Notes under the pieces: model-generated | The model's database searches: none | Told to the model about the DNA's origin: nothing | What the model saw: only the letters and a program-made list of their open reading frames with translations | Assembly: GCA_964642725.1 (NCBI GenBank) | Contig: CAZXQG010000006.1 | Span: 42,918 to 106,917 of the forward strand | Reading direction: 5' to 3' | Origin: JAGVPT01 sp964642725 | GTDB lineage: Bacteria > Bacteroidota > Ignavibacteria > UBA10030 > UBA8401 | DNA length: 64,000 nt | Program-made: the position numbers and the translations under genes | Part shown: positions 8,509 through 15,864 of the stretch, piece after piece | Layout of the letters: each line of letters begins with the position of its first letter | Numbering within the stretch: the first letter of the stretch is position 1

Positions 8509-9789
8509 ATGAGACGTTTTATTGTAGTTACGTTTTTTGTCATGGCGTTCGGCACGTATAACCATGCCCAAGCGCAAACAGAATTCAGGATCCCCGAACT
8601 CGCCTGGGGTTTTTCAGTGGGCGGCGTCCACGGAACTAATAACAATGGTGACGAATGGGGGCCGGAGGCGCGCGGATACCTGCAGATTAAACTGGGCACT
8701 CCCATGTTACTTGGCCAATTGGGTTTGGGCTATGGTTACCTCTCGGCTCCGAGTTCTAGCACTAATGGCGGATATCATGCGGATATCGGCTTGGTCGATC
8801 TTCGATTTCTCTTCGCCCCATTTTCTATGCCGAACCTGAATCCGTACGTCTTTGCTGGTATAGGCGCATCGAAACAACTCAACGGTGACGGCACTACTAA
8901 TTTCTTACCGATGGTTCCAATGGGTCTCGGCATCCAAACCAGAATCGCCAACGGCGTCGCGCTAACCGTCAACGGCGGATACAACTTGGTGCTATCCGAC
9001 AAATTAGACGGACACACACGTACGAATACCGACCTCAATCCTCTTACCAACGCGAAGCAAGATGGGTACTATGGCTTTAATGTCGGACTTGCGTTTACGA
9101 TAGGACATAGTTACGACGCAGAAAAGGAAGCACGTGAGGCGAAAGCCCGAGAAGATGCGCGGCACGCCCAGGAATTGTCCCAGGCAGAGGCACGCCGTAT
9201 GAAGCAGCAGGCCGATGCCGATGCATTGGCACGGCATATAAAAGATTCGACCGACGCAGCGTCGCGGCTTACAAAGGCATCGACCGATGCGCTGGCGCAG
9301 CATATAAAGGATTCGACTGAAGCAGCGGCACGGCTTACGAAGGCATCGACCGATGCACTGGCGCAGCATGTAAAGGATTCGACTGAAGCACTGGCGCGGC
9401 GGTTGGCGGATCAGAAGCGGCGCGATACCGTTATCGTTCTTGAAAAAGGCAAGACCGTTGTTCTGAGAGGCGTCAATTTTGAGTTTAATAAAGCGACGCT
9501 CACAAAAGATTCTGAGAGAATACTTTGGAGAGCCTACAATGCGCTCGTCGCAAATCCCGATGTGGTGGTAGTAATCACCGGGCATACGGACAATGTGGGA
9601 GGCCAGACATTTAATCAGAAACTTTCGTTGAAACGGGCACAGGCGGTAAAGAACTGGCTCGTCAATCAAGGCATTCCCTCGAACCGCATGAGAACCGTCG
9701 GGAGAGGCCAAAACGAACCCGTGGCTTCGAACGATACGGAAGAAGGGCGCGCGGAGAATCGACGCATGGAATTCTTTGTTCAGCAATAA
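8509..9789 (+). CDS. OmpA family outer-membrane protein with N-terminal beta-barrel and coiled coil
   Basis: A 426-residue protein behind a strong AAGGAGG site. Residues 1-22 are a signal peptide ('NHAQAQTE'). Residues 25-205 look like an outer-membrane beta-barrel: alternating strands, 'LNPYVFAGIGASKQL', 'GYYGFNVGLAFTIG'. Residues 206-305 are an Ala/Lys/Glu-rich coiled coil including a 22-residue tandem repeat. Residues 310-426 are an OmpA peptidoglycan-binding domain: 'GVNFEFNKATL', 'VVVITGHTDNVGG', 'LSLKRAQAVKNWLV', 'GRGQNEPVASNDTEEGRAENRR'-type end (residues ~400-422). It should bridge outer membrane and peptidoglycan. The OmpA half is closely similar to that of the gene at 10449. Confidence 0.88.
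   Translation: MRRFIVVTFFVMAFGTYNHAQAQTEFRIPELAWGFSVGGVHGTNNNGDEWGPEARGYLQIKLGTPMLLGQLGLGYGYLSAPSSSTNGGYHADIGLVDLRFLFAPFSMPNLNPYVFAGIGASKQLNGDGTTNFLPMVPMGLGIQTRIANGVALTVNGGYNLVLSDKLDGHTRTNTDLNPLTNAKQDGYYGFNVGLAFTIGHSYDAEKEAREAKAREDARHAQELSQAEARRMKQQADADALARHIKDSTDAASRLTKASTDALAQHIKDSTEAAARLTKASTDALAQHVKDSTEALARRLADQKRRDTVIVLEKGKTVVLRGVNFEFNKATLTKDSERILWRAYNALVANPDVVVVITGHTDNVGGQTFNQKLSLKRAQAVKNWLVNQGIPSNRMRTVGRGQNEPVASNDTEEGRAENRRMEFFVQQ
9220..9399 (+). repeat. 66-bp in-frame tandem repeat in the OmpA coiled coil
   Basis: Three units start at 9220, 9286 and 9352; the third is partial. Each unit encodes 22 residues, roughly 'DALAQHIKDSTEA' then 'AARLTKAST'. Units 2 and 3 differ at few bases, so duplication or homogenisation is recent. 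Copy number may vary between strains and would lengthen or shorten the spacer between barrel and peptidoglycan-binding domain. Confidence 0.8.
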
Positions 9790-9856
9790 CCCGTAAAGGG
9801 AAAATGGGAAGACCCTGAAGAGGTGTAAAGGAGTTTTTCCAATAGGTGATCACAAT

Positions 9857-9890
9857 AGCCGGTGCTTCGTGTGCGAAGCACCGGCTTTTT
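9857..9890 (+). terminator. Strong Rho-independent terminator after the OmpA gene
   Basis: A perfect 13-bp stem, AGCCGGTGCTTCG (9857-9869) with CGAAGCACCGGCT (9874-9886), a TGTG loop and a run of T (9886-9891). It lies 67 bases after the OmpA stop codon. Confidence 0.9.
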
Positions 9891-9920
9891 GTTGAGAGAG
9901 CAGGAGAGCTGGTCGGCTAA

Positions 9921-9980
9921 TAAAGGATTAACTACGTTTTCATCCTTTCGGTCGATTGGATTCTCCGGCGATCGTGGGTA
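9921..9980 (+). promoter_or_regulatory. Conserved 36-bp dyad element plus GTA box, copy 1
   Basis: The element reads TAAAGGATTAACT at its left and CATCCTTTCGG at its right, with AAAGGAT (9922-9928) and ATCCTTT (9942-9948) forming a perfect inverted repeat. A GTA triplet lies at 9978-9980, exactly 21 bases after the 36-bp element. The same layout recurs without gaps at 12621 and 42345. It lies 90 bases before the DUF4398 lipoprotein start. It is most likely a promoter with an operator for a shared regulator (inference). Confidence 0.6.
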
Positions 9981-10067
9981 CACTGTTCAAGGTAGAAAAT
10001 AGATTTTCCTTTCCTGAATAACAGGAATTGAAGATCACGCTCCACACAACCCAACAAGGAGGATTCA

Positions 10068-10445
10068 ATGAGATATCTGAACATGGCCACGGTGGCCGGA
10101 AGCGTTCTGTTCGCTGCGATAGTTGCAGGGTGCGGAAGCGGCCCGGCGATCAATAAGGAGCCGTCCACATCGGCGATCAGCGCCGCTGAAGAAGCCGGTG
10201 CATCAAAAATTCCGAGCGCATCGCTCTATTTGCAGCTCGCAAAAGAAGAGTTGGATAACGCCCAGCGCATTGCAGGACACGGAGACAAAGAAGAAGCCCA
10301 ATCGCTTCTGTTGCGCGCCCAGGCCGATGGAGAGTTGGCAGTAGTTCTCTCCCGCGGGGACGCAGAGAAGACGGAAGCGACACAAGCGATAGAACGCGTG
10401 CGCAAGCTCCGACAAGACAATCAATTACCAGCAGAAAGGAATTAA
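10068..10445 (+). CDS. DUF4398 lipoprotein
   Basis: A 125-residue lipoprotein: N-terminal hydrophobic stretch ending in the lipobox 'IVAGCGSG' (Cys about residue 22), then a helical, Ala/Glu-rich domain ('ASLYLQLAKEELDNAQRIA', 'EEAQSLLLRAQADGELAVV') that matches DUF4398, a TPR-like helical hairpin found in envelope lipoproteins. AAGGAGG precedes the ATG. It is followed after only three bases by an OmpA lipoprotein that itself begins with a DUF4398-like segment. The two are probably one transcript and may work together at the outer membrane/peptidoglycan interface. A conserved dyad element lies upstream. Confidence 0.8.
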   Translation: MRYLNMATVAGSVLFAAIVAGCGSGPAINKEPSTSAISAAEEAGASKIPSASLYLQLAKEELDNAQRIAGHGDKEEAQSLLLRAQADGELAVVLSRGDAEKTEATQAIERVRKLRQDNQLPAERN

Positions 10446-10448
10446 CTC

Positions 10449-11414
10449 ATGAAACCCATCACTTCTTTCATTATCATCGCGTTTGCCGGATTACTTTTTG
10501 GATGTGCTACCGCACCTCCGTCGGAACTCGTCAATGCGCGCCTGGCGTACCAGCAGGCAAGCACGGGTCAAGCGGCACAATTAGTGCCGGCAGATCTGCA
10601 TAAGGCGCAGGACGCACTTGCGCTTGCTGAGAAATCATTCCAGGACGACCCTAAATCATTCCATACACGGGATCTTGCATACGTCGCGGATCGCAAAGCA
10701 AAGATGGCTGAAGCTCTTGCCGCCACGGCTGCCGGGAATGCATCCACTGCTAAAGCAAACAAGGACTACGAAGCGGCACAAACTGAGATCGTGAAAAATA
10801 CGAAAGACGATCTTGCGGCTTCACAGCACAGCGCGGATGTCAAAGCAAGCCAACTCGCCGATGCCAACGTAGCGGCACAGAACGCAAAAGGATTGGCCGA
10901 TGCTGAAGCACTCCGCGTGAAACAACAAGGCGATGCCGCCGTCGAAGTTCAGCGCATTAAGGATTCATCTTCCGCCGAAGCACGCAGTGTTAAGCAGGCG
11001 ACCGACGCCGATGCTCGCCGCGCAGCCGAACAGAAGAGCCGCGATGATAACACTATCATCGTCCTTGAAAAAGGAAAAACCGTCGTGCTGAGAGGTGTCA
11101 CCTTTGAAACCAACAAGTCGACACTCCGGGACGAATCTGAAACGATCCTCACACGGGCATACAACGCGATGGTTGCGAACCCGAATGTGCGTGTAGAGAT
11201 CAGCGGACACACAGACAACGTCGGCAGCGAGCAAGCGAACCAGACACTGTCGTTAAAACGGGCTCAAGCGGTACGAAGCTGGCTCGTTCAAAAAGGAATT
11301 GCGTCCAACCGTATGAAAACAGTCGGCAAAGGGATGGACGAACCCGTTGCCTCGAACGATACGGATGCAGGCCGGGCAGAGAATCGGCGTATTGAATTCT
11401 ACGTCCAGCAATAA
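10449..11414 (+). CDS. OmpA family lipoprotein with N-terminal DUF4398-like helices
   Basis: A 321-residue protein. A lipobox 'LLFGCATA' (Cys about residue 19) ends the signal peptide. Residues 22-100 are DUF4398-like ('VNARLAYQQASTGQAAQL', 'LHKAQDALALAEKSF'), residues 100-200 form a long Ala/Lys-rich coiled coil, and residues 205-321 are an OmpA peptidoglycan-binding domain ('GVTFETNKSTL', 'VRVEISGHTDNVGS', 'LSLKRAQAVRSWLV'). The last 115 residues are nearly the same as in the OmpA gene at 8509, pointing to duplication of the domain onto a lipoprotein scaffold. It sits in an apparent operon with the DUF4398 lipoprotein just upstream. The likely role is tethering the outer membrane to the cell wall. 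Confidence 0.86.
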   Translation: MKPITSFIIIAFAGLLFGCATAPPSELVNARLAYQQASTGQAAQLVPADLHKAQDALALAEKSFQDDPKSFHTRDLAYVADRKAKMAEALAATAAGNASTAKANKDYEAAQTEIVKNTKDDLAASQHSADVKASQLADANVAAQNAKGLADAEALRVKQQGDAAVEVQRIKDSSSAEARSVKQATDADARRAAEQKSRDDNTIIVLEKGKTVVLRGVTFETNKSTLRDESETILTRAYNAMVANPNVRVEISGHTDNVGSEQANQTLSLKRAQAVRSWLVQKGIASNRMKTVGKGMDEPVASNDTDAGRAENRRIEFYVQQ

Positions 11415-11432
11415 TCTGCAACCTGAAAACAA

Positions 11433-11472
11433 TCCGCGGTCAACGATGCAAGCGTTGACCGGATCTATTTTT
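11433..11472 (+). terminator. Probable Rho-independent terminator after the OmpA lipoprotein
   Basis: GGTCAACG (11438-11445) pairs with CGTTGACC (11453-11460); the stem can be extended by TCC/GGA across a small bulge. TCTATTTTTCC follows. The hairpin begins about 20 bases after the stop codon. Confidence 0.7.
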
Positions 11473-11847
11473 CCGGCGTCTGACGGCACAAAAAGCAGTT
11501 GAGATTTAGATTTTAGTTTGTTGATACAATTTTTCGACCCCGCTCTCCTCCGTAAAAGGGAGGGAAAAAGCCTCCCCCTCTTTAATGCGGAGATCAAGAG
11601 GGGCACAAAGATAGAGACATATTCATCGAGCCTCTTACGTACATCGTAAGGAAATCATGCACATCAGCCGATCGCGATGGGATACATATCTCGCAATCGG
11701 TTGATGGCGTGATTGTCGATCTCGCATTACGCATTCATATTTAATGCTGCAACTGCCTCTACGGAATTGGGTTGAGTTTACCCGGATGTACCGGCGGAAG
11801 GCAACGCTGTTGACGGCAACGTATCTTCTCAAGAAAGAGGGACCAAT
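11473..11847. other. Non-coding stretch between two OmpA genes
   Basis: About 375 bases without a convincing gene. It contains an inverted repeat CCCCTCTT (11575-11582) / AAGAGGGG (11596-11603) and a smaller one, CTTACG/CGTAAG, around 11635-11651. AAGAAAGAGG just before 11848 acts as ribosome site for the next gene. The promoter of that gene probably lies here, but no box stands out. Confidence 0.5.
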
Positions 11848-12522
11848 ATGATACAGAAGAATTTGAACGAAGAGAATAAGGAAATAAAAGATAAAGCATA
11901 TGAGCTCTACAAGAAACATGGATTTAAGGATGGCAATGATTTTGTGGATTGGCTTGAGGCCGAAAGACAACTAGGAGAACAGACCAAATCGAAACGCAAT
12001 AGAAAGGTCAAGGGTATTCTTTACACAATTGTGGGAATATTGTGCGTTATCGTGGCAATCCTGCTGATTACGCTCTTCAAAAAAACCGAACCCGTAAAAC
12101 TCTCCGAACAAAGCATGTCTGAGTTAAAGGTCATGATGCTCGTCCTTGACCCGAAAGACGATGAGAAGGTCGTTGTTTTCGGCGATACGCATTTCGATTA
12201 CAATAAGGCTGCCCTTAGCGATTCAGCGAAGACAATGTTAGACAAGGATGTCCAGGGTCTGAAGGAAAATCCACTGATGAAAGTTCGTATGGCAGGATAT
12301 ACATCAGCCGACGGCACGGAAGAAGATAATCAGAAACTCAGCGAGCGAAGAGCAAATAGCGTGAGAGATTACCTGGTCGAAAAGGGCATAGCGCCGGAGA
12401 GAATCACCGTGGTCGGATACGGCAGGACGAAGCCGGCGGTGTATGAAGTGACACCGGGAGACATCAATTCAAAAGAAGCGAAAGCCAATATGCGGGTGCT
12501 GTTCGAAGTTGTAGTGAAATAA
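11848..12522 (+). CDS. DUF2934-TM-OmpA domain protein
   Basis: A 224-residue protein with an unusual order of parts. Residues 10-45 ('IKDKAYELYKKHGFKDG', 'DFVDWLEAERQL') match the short DUF2934 motif. A basic stretch and one membrane span (~53-75, 'GILYTIVGILCVIVAILLI') follow. Residues ~100-224 are an OmpA domain ('THFDYNKAALSDSAKTML', 'VRMAGYTSADGTEED', 'LSERRANSVRDYLV', 'VVGYGRTKP'). With no signal peptide cut site, it should be an inner-membrane protein with DUF2934 in the cytoplasm and OmpA binding peptidoglycan, similar in topology to MotB-like proteins but lacking their proton-path residues. DUF2934 has no known function. A DUF2934 segment also occurs in the ATPase b subunit at 62830. 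Confidence 0.82.
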   Translation: MIQKNLNEENKEIKDKAYELYKKHGFKDGNDFVDWLEAERQLGEQTKSKRNRKVKGILYTIVGILCVIVAILLITLFKKTEPVKLSEQSMSELKVMMLVLDPKDDEKVVVFGDTHFDYNKAALSDSAKTMLDKDVQGLKENPLMKVRMAGYTSADGTEEDNQKLSERRANSVRDYLVEKGIAPERITVVGYGRTKPAVYEVTPGDINSKEAKANMRVLFEVVVK

Positions 12523-12620
12523 GACGGCACAAACAATTGTGTGGTGGATTTTTTCCTCGCGCTGGAAGAAGTTCACCCACATGTCTCAAAAATAGATGCA
12601 TTTGAAGCTTTTTGATGTGA

Positions 12621-12680
12621 TAAAGGATTAACTCTTCTTTCATCCCTTTGGCTGATACCAGTTACAATCGAACGGTTGTA
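12621..12680 (+). promoter_or_regulatory. Conserved 36-bp dyad element plus GTA box, copy 2
   Basis: The left part TAAAGGATTAACT (12621-12633) is identical to copy 1, and the right part CATCCCTTTGG (12641-12651) is identical to copy 3. GTA is at 12678-12680, again 21 bases past the 36-bp block, within GTATACT. It lies 109 bases before a 38-residue membrane peptide. AAAGGAT and ATCCCTTT form the dyad with one extra base. Confidence 0.62.
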
Positions 12681-12786
12681 TACTTCGTGAGCCAAATGAA
12701 AGTGCGCTCCCTAATGGTTATCGAAGCGTACCAACTAAACGTGTTGGATGACACCAGCACTCACCATAACCAGATCGAGGTTTAAT

Positions 12787-12903
12787 ATGCAGATTGTCAT
12801 AGGAATTGCTGTGTATGTACTTGCCACTTCAGTATTCATTGCGTCGGGGAAATTTTTAAAAAAATGCGATGACAAAATAAAGACAATACGGAACAATCGG
12901 TGA
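12787..12903 (+). CDS. Small single-span membrane peptide (38 residues)
   Basis: A short reading frame with GAGG six bases before its ATG and a conserved upstream element 109 bases away. The peptide begins 'MQIVIGIAVYVLATSVFIAS' (one membrane span) and ends in a basic tail ('KKCDDKIKTIRNN'). The hydrophobic-then-basic pattern is typical of small stress membrane peptides. I recognise no family. The good ribosome site and the shared promoter-like element support a real gene. Confidence 0.5.
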   Translation: MQIVIGIAVYVLATSVFIASGKFLKKCDDKIKTIRNNR

Positions 12904-12989
12904 ATTCTCTACGATGTTCTCAGTAGGAGCATGATTCAAAGACAAAAGATCCCAAACGTTGTTCATTGCGGTATCATTATGAGGAGTTC

Positions 12990-14654
12990 ATGACAAAGAA
13001 ATTATTTACGTTGTATTCATTCGCGTTGTTCGGTTTGGGCGCAGTGCTCTTCTCGTCCGTTGCATCTGCCCAGGCTCCGATCCTCTTTACCGATACATTT
13101 GATAACCCGCCGACCCTCGCATCGTTCGACACGGCTGGTGCATGGTATCCGGATCGTTATCCTCCAACAATTTTTGAGCAGTACAATTTCAGCGGTAAGA
13201 ATGTGCTTCATGTCGGCATCCGGCTGGCAGACTCGTACATCAATCGGCCGTCTGACTACCATAATACTTTTTCCAATACCCAGGGACGGAAATTCGATCT
13301 CAGCAGAGGTAACAGTTTCGGCACTGCGTTGACTGCCGATCTTTACGTCGGTGCAGACTGGAACACGAAGCACCGGATGGCAACGCTCTGGAGCAGTGCG
13401 AACGATTCGACGGGCGCCACGTCATTCTTCAATTATATCGGGTTCCGCAATTCAACCGGCAGCGATCCAGGGTTTTATGTCTTCGGGTATCATAACATTG
13501 GGGCATATACGCTGCTTTCCTATCCGGTCACCTACGGACAATGGTACACCCTCAAGGTTGAATTGACCGACACGGCGTTTGTGTATTCGATCAATGGAAC
13601 AGTTGTTCTCTCCGACACTTCATTGACGGGAACGAAATACTTCAGCAACCTGATTCTGGAAGCGTATAACTTTGCAGACTCCACCCTGGGAAGTGATCCC
13701 AGCTCTTCATTCGACGAATATGATGTGTACTGGGATAATGTCGGCGCAATCAGGCCTGCAGTGGTGTACAATAACCCCGCACCGGTTGATCTCTTAAGTG
13801 CAGGCAATTTCAGAATTCTGGCAGGGAGTGCGGTCACCATCGGCACAGGAACAGCAGTAACCGGAAACGTCGGCGTGAGTCCAGGGAGTACAGTCACGGA
13901 TAACGGATCGATCTCGGGAACGACGAACATGGCCGACGGTGTATCAGGCCAGGCGCAACTCGATCTGACCACAGCCTATAACGACGCGGCCGGAAGAACC
14001 TCAGACTCTACAATTGGTTTGGAACTCGGCGGGTCAACATTGGGGCGCGGAGTCTACGTCTCAGCCGCTGGAACTTTTGCGATCACTGACACGCTCACAC
14101 TGAGCGGAACAGCGACCGACATTTTCATTTTCAAAATGGCGACGACACTTACGACAGGGTCGGCCAGCAGTGTGATTCTTACCGGCGGCGCATTAGCGTC
14201 GAATGTTTTTTGGCAGGTCGGCAGTTCTGCAACCATTGACGGGCACTTCAAAGGAACTATCCTTGCGCTAACGGCCATTACACAAAATAGCGGCGCGTCA
14301 ACAAACACCCGGGCGCTGGCGCGGAACAGCTTTGTTACCGTAAGCGGCACTTCGACTCTGGCCGTGGGACTTCAAACGTCGGCAACGCCTAAAGCGTTTG
14401 CCCTCACTCAGAACTATCCGAATCCGTTCAATCCTTCGACGGTATTCTCATTCAGCCTCCCGGCGAATTCACTCGTCTCTCTGAAAGTCTATGATGTCCT
14501 CGGAAGAGAGGTGTCGGTTGTGCTTTCCCAAGAGATGCCTGCCGGCAACTACTCAAAGCAATGGAATGCAGCGGCTTTGCCGAGCGGCGTTTATTTCTAC
14601 CGCTTGGAAGCCGGTTCGTTCGCGGAAACAAAGAAACTTCTTTTGCTGAAATAA
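12990..14654 (+). CDS. Secreted protein with lectin/laminin-G-like N-terminus, DUF3494 domain and T9SS sorting domain
   Basis: The start is set at the ATG at 12990, right after GAGGAG, giving 554 residues. Residues 1-25 are a signal peptide ('SVASAQAP'). Residues 28-260 look like a jelly-roll (laminin G/concanavalin-like) module: 'FTDTFDNPPTLASFDTAG', 'GQWYTLKVELTDTAFVYSI', 'FDEYDVYWDNVGAIRP'. A DUF3494 domain follows (~270-460: 'LLSAGNFRILAGSAVT', 'TGNVGVSPG', 'FWQVGSSATIDG'), then a sorting domain ('QNYPNPFNPSTVFSFSLP', ending 'KKLLLLK'). The jelly-roll may bind glycans (inference). Its sorting domain is more diverged than those of the 0.4-7.5 kb genes. Confidence 0.85.
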   Translation: MTKKLFTLYSFALFGLGAVLFSSVASAQAPILFTDTFDNPPTLASFDTAGAWYPDRYPPTIFEQYNFSGKNVLHVGIRLADSYINRPSDYHNTFSNTQGRKFDLSRGNSFGTALTADLYVGADWNTKHRMATLWSSANDSTGATSFFNYIGFRNSTGSDPGFYVFGYHNIGAYTLLSYPVTYGQWYTLKVELTDTAFVYSINGTVVLSDTSLTGTKYFSNLILEAYNFADSTLGSDPSSSFDEYDVYWDNVGAIRPAVVYNNPAPVDLLSAGNFRILAGSAVTIGTGTAVTGNVGVSPGSTVTDNGSISGTTNMADGVSGQAQLDLTTAYNDAAGRTSDSTIGLELGGSTLGRGVYVSAAGTFAITDTLTLSGTATDIFIFKMATTLTTGSASSVILTGGALASNVFWQVGSSATIDGHFKGTILALTAITQNSGASTNTRALARNSFVTVSGTSTLAVGLQTSATPKAFALTQNYPNPFNPSTVFSFSLPANSLVSLKVYDVLGREVSVVLSQEMPAGNYSKQWNAAALPSGVYFYRLEAGSFAETKKLLLLK

Positions 14655-14667
14655 CCCGAGAAATACT

Positions 14668-15429
14668 ATGGCCGCGAAAATATTACTGATCGATGACAAC
14701 AAAAACCGAAGAGATTCGCTTCGGCTGGTTCTGATGTCGAATCCTCAATTTACCGTGGATGCAGTCGATTGTTCGAGCGCCATCCCTTTGCTCGGAACCA
14801 CGAGCTTCGATTTGATACTCCTCGACGTCACTCTTCCTGAAACAAGCGGCTTTCGGGTGCTTACGTTTCTCAGAGAAAACCATTTGACCGGCAGGGTGAT
14901 CGTCATGACGGGAACGGTAGAACTGGAGAATGAAATCAAGTACACCACTCCCGGGGCCGGAGATTACATCACGAAACCGTATAACCCGAAATATCTACTA
15001 ATGTCGATCGAGCATGTTCTGTCCGAAAAATCTCTGACAAGTCTCAGGCTTCAAATCATTAAAGGAGGAGATTTCATAAAAAGCACGCCGGAAGGGAGTC
15101 TTGACCTAAAGGCCAGCAACCGCGGGCTTGCTCAAATAGCTGCCTCCGGCGCTCTTCTTCACGACTATACAGTACTCATTGACCTGCGAGATGTTGTATC
15201 GCGATTGTCGATGGCCGACACGTTCGATCTTGCAATCGGGCTTTCAAAATACGGTGAAACTTTCCGAAGAAAGACGGCGGTCCTTGCTCGTGCCGATGAA
15301 GACCTTAAACAAGCCAGACTATTTGAAGAAGTCGCGCAGAAGCGGGGTTTCGACGTCAGGGCGTTCACGGAGTTCGAAGATGCAATGTACTGGCTTTCAA
15401 ATGTCGCACTAGTTACGGAGGATCAATAA
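14668..15429 (+). CDS. Response regulator with non-DNA-binding, STAS-like C-terminal domain
   Basis: A 253-residue protein. Residues 1-120 are a receiver domain with the acidic pair D9/D10, phospho-acceptor D53 ('LLDVTLPE'), T81 and K103 ('ITKPY'). The remainder has no helix-turn-helix. From ~135 it reads like a SpoIIAA/STAS-type fold: 'YTVLIDLRDVVSRLSMADT', 'KTAVLARADEDLKQARLFEE' and 'FDVRAFTEFEDAMYWL'. Output is therefore probably by protein-protein contact, perhaps on a partner-switching pathway (inference). No sensor kinase is visible nearby. It starts 13 bases after the DUF3494 gene and is followed after one base by DoxX, so it is likely part of a multigene transcript. Confidence 0.8.
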   Translation: MAAKILLIDDNKNRRDSLRLVLMSNPQFTVDAVDCSSAIPLLGTTSFDLILLDVTLPETSGFRVLTFLRENHLTGRVIVMTGTVELENEIKYTTPGAGDYITKPYNPKYLLMSIEHVLSEKSLTSLRLQIIKGGDFIKSTPEGSLDLKASNRGLAQIAASGALLHDYTVLIDLRDVVSRLSMADTFDLAIGLSKYGETFRRKTAVLARADEDLKQARLFEEVAQKRGFDVRAFTEFEDAMYWLSNVALVTEDQ

Positions 15430-15430
15430 C

Positions 15431-15820
15431 ATGGGCGCTTTACTTCTCGTCGGCAGAATCATATTCGGGGGATTTTTCATCTCCAGCGGGGTGAACCACT
15501 TCATCGGATTTCAGATGATGACGCAATATGCCAAAATGAAGGGAGTGCCGTTCCCCGCATTTTCGCAGGGCATAACAGGTCTTTTGCTCTTGCTCGGCGG
15601 ACTGAGCATCCTGTTCGGCATCTATCCGTACGTCGGTATCCTCTTCCTCGTGGTTTTCCTGCTTCCGGTGTCATTGTTGATGCACAATTTCTGGACAATC
15701 GCGGATCCTCAATTGAGGATGGCCGATAAAGTCAATTTCATGAAGAACATGGCGCTCCTTGGAGCAATTCTCATGTTTCTTGCCATACCGCTGCCGTGGG
15801 CATTAAGCTTGGCGCCATAG
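15431..15820 (+). CDS. DoxX family membrane protein
   Basis: A 129-residue protein with four membrane spans (about residues 5-22, 46-64, 70-90, 105-125) and the DoxX start 'LLVGRIIFGGFFISSGVNHF'. DoxX-like proteins are linked to quinone/thiol redox handling and oxidative-stress resistance in several bacteria, but their chemistry is not settled. The ATG follows the response regulator stop by a single base, which indicates translational coupling. Confidence 0.85.
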   Translation: MGALLLVGRIIFGGFFISSGVNHFIGFQMMTQYAKMKGVPFPAFSQGITGLLLLLGGLSILFGIYPYVGILFLVVFLLPVSLLMHNFWTIADPQLRMADKVNFMKNMALLGAILMFLAIPLPWALSLAP

Positions 15821-15864
15821 AAGGTAAATTTCCAGACAGACAATTGAAAAAAGAAACGTCAAAG

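Noticed and set aside
11575..11603. Inverted repeat CCCCTCTT/AAGAGGGG as a terminator
   Set aside because: The loop is 13 bases, no T-run follows, and a better terminator lies just upstream at 11433.
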